This document shows positions 40,330-43,081 of a DNA stretch of 43,081 nucleotides, in pieces. Below the pieces are notes generated by a model. That model did not search any database. It was not told the origin of the DNA and was given only the letters and a program-made list of their open reading frames with translations. The DNA is from Rhodospirillaceae bacterium (GTDB lineage Bacteria > Pseudomonadota > Alphaproteobacteria > Rhodospirillales > Casp-alpha2). The position numbers were made by a program, and so were the translations under genes. The first letter of the stretch is position 1; each line of letters opens with the position of its first letter. Where the stretch lies: the NCBI GenBank assembly GCA_002706405.1, contig PALN01000082.1:1-43081 (forward strand). The letters are read 5' to 3'.

Positions 40330-41679
40330 TCAGGTGCGTAGCCGCAACAGGACCCAGAATCCTGTCGGAGCCAAGGCCAGGCCGGTGAACAGAACGATCA
40401 GCAGGATGAGGCCGGGCGTCAGGTCCGGGACCGGGGCAAGCGTCTCCGACGCGATTTGCGCGCGGTGCTGTTGAGCCAATCCGTAGGCCAGGGTTCCCTG
40501 AATGGCGGCCGCGATCACGGCGACGGTCGGCAGGATGGCGGCGACCGCGGCCCATGGACGCGGTCGGACGCGGCCCGTCTCCCGGCGGCGCAGCCACATG
40601 CCGTACATGCCCGCCAGAATGCCGCCCGAGAGCAACAAGCCCGTCATCAGCCAGATGATGCGGGTCACCAGACCGCCCCACGTGCCGAAGTGCAGCGGGT
40701 CGGCGGTTTCGACCCAACGGTCGAAGGCGCCCAGATCCGTCGCCCGGCGAAGCGCCAGGACCTCGCCCGTATAGGGATTAAGGTGCACCTGATTGGCGCG
40801 CGCGCGGACCAACCAGGCCTCGGCCTGACCCTGGAAGATCAGGGAGGCGCCCATCCGGCGGGGCAGGGTCACCAAGACCGTGTCGAGCGCCGGATAGGCC
40901 CGCCAGGCCAACGCCTGGGCATGGTCAAGGTCGAGCCCCTTCGGGGACGGCGGCAGACTTTTGATGGCCGCCGCCGAAAGACGGGCGGGTTTGGCGTCTT
41001 CGGTCAGGACCTCTGCCTTGTGCAGCCCCCATTCGGCCAGATACCAGATTCCGGTGATGGTCAGCGCCACGGCGACGACCAGGGACCAGGTGCCCGCGAA
41101 ACGGTGCAGGTCCGACCACAGGACACCGCGCCCCTGGTCGATCCGCAGGCGGACCAGCGCCCGCCACCACCGCTTGATGGACAACAGGCCCGTCACGACT
41201 GAGATCAGCAGAACCAGCCCCAAGGGGCCGACGATGAGGATGCCGTGCAAACCCTGGACCGTAGGCACGATGTAGAACTGTTTGTGCAACAGACGGAAAA
41301 AGCTCTGCGCGTTGAAGGTGCTGCGCTGTCCCTGGACCCGGCCGCTGAACGGGTCGACCAGCACCACGCGCAGGCCGCTTTCCCCGTGGTGGACCAGAAC
41401 CCGGGCGGCCCAGTGGTCGCCCCGGGGAGCGGCGATCCGGCGGATCGCGACGTCGGGATAGGCCTGCCGGACGCTGTCGTGAATTTTCTGCCACGACAGC
41501 GCCTTTCGTTCGGCCGCCGGCGGCGGGTCCACCCGATAGGCCGGATCGGTCAGCCAGGTCAGTTCCGGGCCGAACACGGCGATGGTTCCCGACAGGCACA
41601 GCACGAAGGCCAGCAGGCCCAAATTGAGGCCAAGCCAGGAATGGACCCGGTACAGGGCCTTGCGCGCGCCGCCGGTCAA
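40330..41679 (-). CDS. PepSY-associated transmembrane protein (PiuB type)
   Basis: A 449-residue inner-membrane protein of the PepSY_TM family. The first helix comes with the typical KALYRVHSWLGLNLGLLAFV and LCLSGTIAVFG. Later segments are HKQFYIVPTVQGLHGILIVG, WSDLHRFAGTWSLVVAVALT and FGTWGGLVTRIIWLMTGLLL; a Pep-SY-like periplasmic part (RAYPALDTVLVTLP, VHLNPYTGEVLALRR) lies between. Members accompany siderophore receptors and probably reduce or help release iron from the imported complex. It starts 16 nt after the receptor stop, so the two form an operon. It converges with the propeller gene across a 13-nt gap. Confidence 0.9.
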   Translation of the reverse strand: MTGGARKALYRVHSWLGLNLGLLAFVLCLSGTIAVFGPELTWLTDPAYRVDPPPAAERKALSWQKIHDSVRQAYPDVAIRRIAAPRGDHWAARVLVHHGESGLRVVLVDPFSGRVQGQRSTFNAQSFFRLLHKQFYIVPTVQGLHGILIVGPLGLVLLISVVTGLLSIKRWWRALVRLRIDQGRGVLWSDLHRFAGTWSLVVAVALTITGIWYLAEWGLHKAEVLTEDAKPARLSAAAIKSLPPSPKGLDLDHAQALAWRAYPALDTVLVTLPRRMGASLIFQGQAEAWLVRARANQVHLNPYTGEVLALRRATDLGAFDRWVETADPLHFGTWGGLVTRIIWLMTGLLLSGGILAGMYGMWLRRRETGRVRPRPWAAVAAILPTVAVIAAAIQGTLAYGLAQQHRAQIASETLAPVPDLTPGLILLIVLFTGLALAPTGFWVLLRLRT

Positions 41680-41695
41680 GGCCCCGCCCGCGCCG

Positions 41696-43081
41696 TCAGA
41701 ACGTCATGGACAGGCGGCCGAGAACGGTCAGCGGCTCACCCGGATGAACGATCGCCTGGTTCGACGCGCGTTCGTAGAAGTGCGTGTCGAACAGGTTGTA
41801 GACGTTGAGATTCAGGGTCATCGACCGCCATGTGTATTTGGCGCCCAGGTCGGCCACCCAATAGGAATCGAGGATGTAGGCGGTGTCGAACTGGGCCCGG
41901 TTGTCGCTTACGTAACGCACGCCGCCGCCAAGCGACAGGCCGCCGAGAGCGGTATCCTGAGGGAAGTCGTAGGAGGCCCAGAGCCGCGCCTTGTGGACCG
42001 GCACGTTGCCCAGGCGTTGGCCGACCTGCGAGGTGTCTTCCGGGTTCTCCAGGGTCTGCGATTGGGTATAGGAGTAGGAGCCGATCAGGTTGACGCCGGC
42101 GATGGGCGAGCCGGACAGGTCGAGCTCGAACCCTTCGGCCTTCTGGCTGACGCCGGGAATGTAGCGGATGTCGCCGGTCGCATTCTGATGGGCGGAATCG
42201 ACCACGCCGACGTTTTCCTTCTTCAGATAGAACACGGACGCCGTTGCCGAAAACCGCTTGTCCGGGGTTTCCGCCTTCACGCCGATTTCCAGTTGTTCGC
42301 CTGTTTCGGGGGCAAGCGGATTGTCGTTGACGTCGAGGACCGAGTTGCCCTGGGGTTCGAACGACTGTGCCGCGCTGGCGTAGACGGAATAGGCATCGCT
42401 CAGCTGATAGAGAGAACCGACGCGGAAGGTAAAGTCGGAGGCATGAACGGCGCGTGCCTTGACGCCGTCGGTTTCGCTCTCGCCCTTGACGAAATCAAAG
42501 CGCCCGCCGACCAGGACCTTCAGGCGCCCGTCTTCCAGCATGGACATTTGGTTCTGGCCATAGAATGACAGGCGCCGGTTATGGGCGCGGATCGACTGTT
42601 TGGGCTGTGACGACGGCGGTGTGTAATTGATTACGGGATTGTCGGAAATCGTCACGTTGGACGTGTTCTCGCGGAATCGCAGAAAGTCCGAGATCTCCCA
42701 CGAAAACTCGGAGCCGAACAGCAAGGTGTGGTCGATCCCGGCGGTGTTGAACTTGCTTTGCAGGTCGGCCACGGCCTGGACTTCGTCGTCCGTGCGGTCC
42801 TCGTTCTGATACCGCAGGCGGATAACCTCGGCGCCCACGGTGCCGACGACGTTGCGCGGACGCAGGGATTCGTTCTCCGCATGGGCGCGGTGGAACGACA
42901 ACTGATGGCGCAGCGTGACGGCGTCCGAGAAATCGTGGCTCAACTGGTAGCTGGCCGAATAGTCGCGGATGTCGCGGCCGTCGAGCGACGCCAGGTTGAA
43001 GGACGTGCTGTCCGACACCAACTGCTCCCCGTTGAAGCCGATGGGGACACCCGTGTCATAGGGCTGCTTTTCACGGGTATA
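41696..43081 (-). CDS. TonB-dependent siderophore receptor, 3' part (runs off the window)
   Basis: The last 461 residues of an outer-membrane receptor; the plug domain and start lie beyond the window end, and the frame is open to the last base. Barrel strands typical of FhuA/FpvA-like receptors can be seen (YQLSHDFSDAVTLRHQLSFH, RVGSLYQLSDAYSVYASAAQ SFEPQ region, FELDLSGSPIAGVNLIGSYS, GGGVRYVSDNRAQFD, LNVYNLFDTHFYERAS). It ends in LGRLSMTF with the terminal Phe required for barrel assembly. It is co-transcribed with the PepSY protein and distinct from the FetA-like receptor at 8871. The ligand is probably a hydroxamate-type or mixed siderophore, but that is not shown. Confidence 0.92.
   Translation of the reverse strand, partial: YTREKQPYDTGVPIGFNGEQLVSDSTSFNLASLDGRDIRDYSASYQLSHDFSDAVTLRHQLSFHRAHAENESLRPRNVVGTVGAEVIRLRYQNEDRTDDEVQAVADLQSKFNTAGIDHTLLFGSEFSWEISDFLRFRENTSNVTISDNPVINYTPPSSQPKQSIRAHNRRLSFYGQNQMSMLEDGRLKVLVGGRFDFVKGESETDGVKARAVHASDFTFRVGSLYQLSDAYSVYASAAQSFEPQGNSVLDVNDNPLAPETGEQLEIGVKAETPDKRFSATASVFYLKKENVGVVDSAHQNATGDIRYIPGVSQKAEGFELDLSGSPIAGVNLIGSYSYTQSQTLENPEDTSQVGQRLGNVPVHKARLWASYDFPQDTALGGLSLGGGVRYVSDNRAQFDTAYILDSYWVADLGAKYTWRSMTLNLNVYNLFDTHFYERASNQAIVHPGEPLTVLGRLSMTF

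Overview
The window is about 43 kb of GC-rich chromosomal DNA that reads like a free-living, Gram-negative alphaproteobacterium, most likely in or near the Rhodospirillales. This rests on gene content: a tripartite tricarboxylate (TTT) transporter, TonB-dependent receptors, a quinol NO reductase, the NirK cluster, and an initiator tRNA with an A29:U41 pair. No 16S or other marker is present, so the placement is inference. I see no transposase, integrase or CRISPR array.

Layout. (1) 1-1250: initiator tRNA and its terminator, then a stretch of decayed gene fragments (ArsR-like, metallo-beta-lactamase-like, outer-membrane barrel tail) and an orphan minus-strand terminator. (2) 1248-7465: organic-acid module: enoyl-CoA hydratase and class III CoA-transferase on the minus strand, diverging from a GntR/FadR-type regulator and tctC-tctB-tctA on the plus strand. 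(3) 7501-15332: FetA-like iron-siderophore module: AraC regulator, two Fur-box-like sites, receptor, binding protein, permease, ATPase, DUF2218 protein and TonB. (4) 15333-17600: a zinc-ribbon/MscS gene pair bracketed by imperfect direct repeats and a ghost of the tonB 3' end. (5) 17620-23820: nitrogen-oxide module: qNOR, NirK, two c-type cytochromes, a two-domain multicopper oxidase and NsrR. The set resembles the ncgABC-nirK cluster of ammonia oxidisers, and NsrR-like operators can be seen. (6) 23839-27979: LysR regulator divergent from a tight operon of Fe/Mn superoxide dismutase, a polyproline protein, a nitronate monooxygenase-like enzyme and a formyl-THF cyclo-ligase fused to a DUF6306-like domain. 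(7) 28128-31289: a 1053-residue membrane-anchored protein with five cysteine-rich repeats and a six-bladed tectonin propeller. (8) 31641-35107: AraC regulator and a molybdate locus (MOT1-like transporter, Mop, ModA). (9) 35616-40316: an orphan secretin lipoprotein with TPR-like and NPYG repeats, followed by a secreted protein with three predicted six-bladed tectonin propellers. (10) 40330-43081: PepSY membrane protein and the 3' part of a second TonB-dependent receptor, cut by the window end.

The best candidate for an undescribed system is the tectonin set in regions 7 and 9: an outer-membrane secretin without the usual secretion partners, an 18-blade exported propeller protein beside it, and a separate envelope protein carrying the same kind of propeller. 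The nitrogen-oxide module is the best supported functional unit: NirK makes NO, qNOR removes it, and NsrR senses it.
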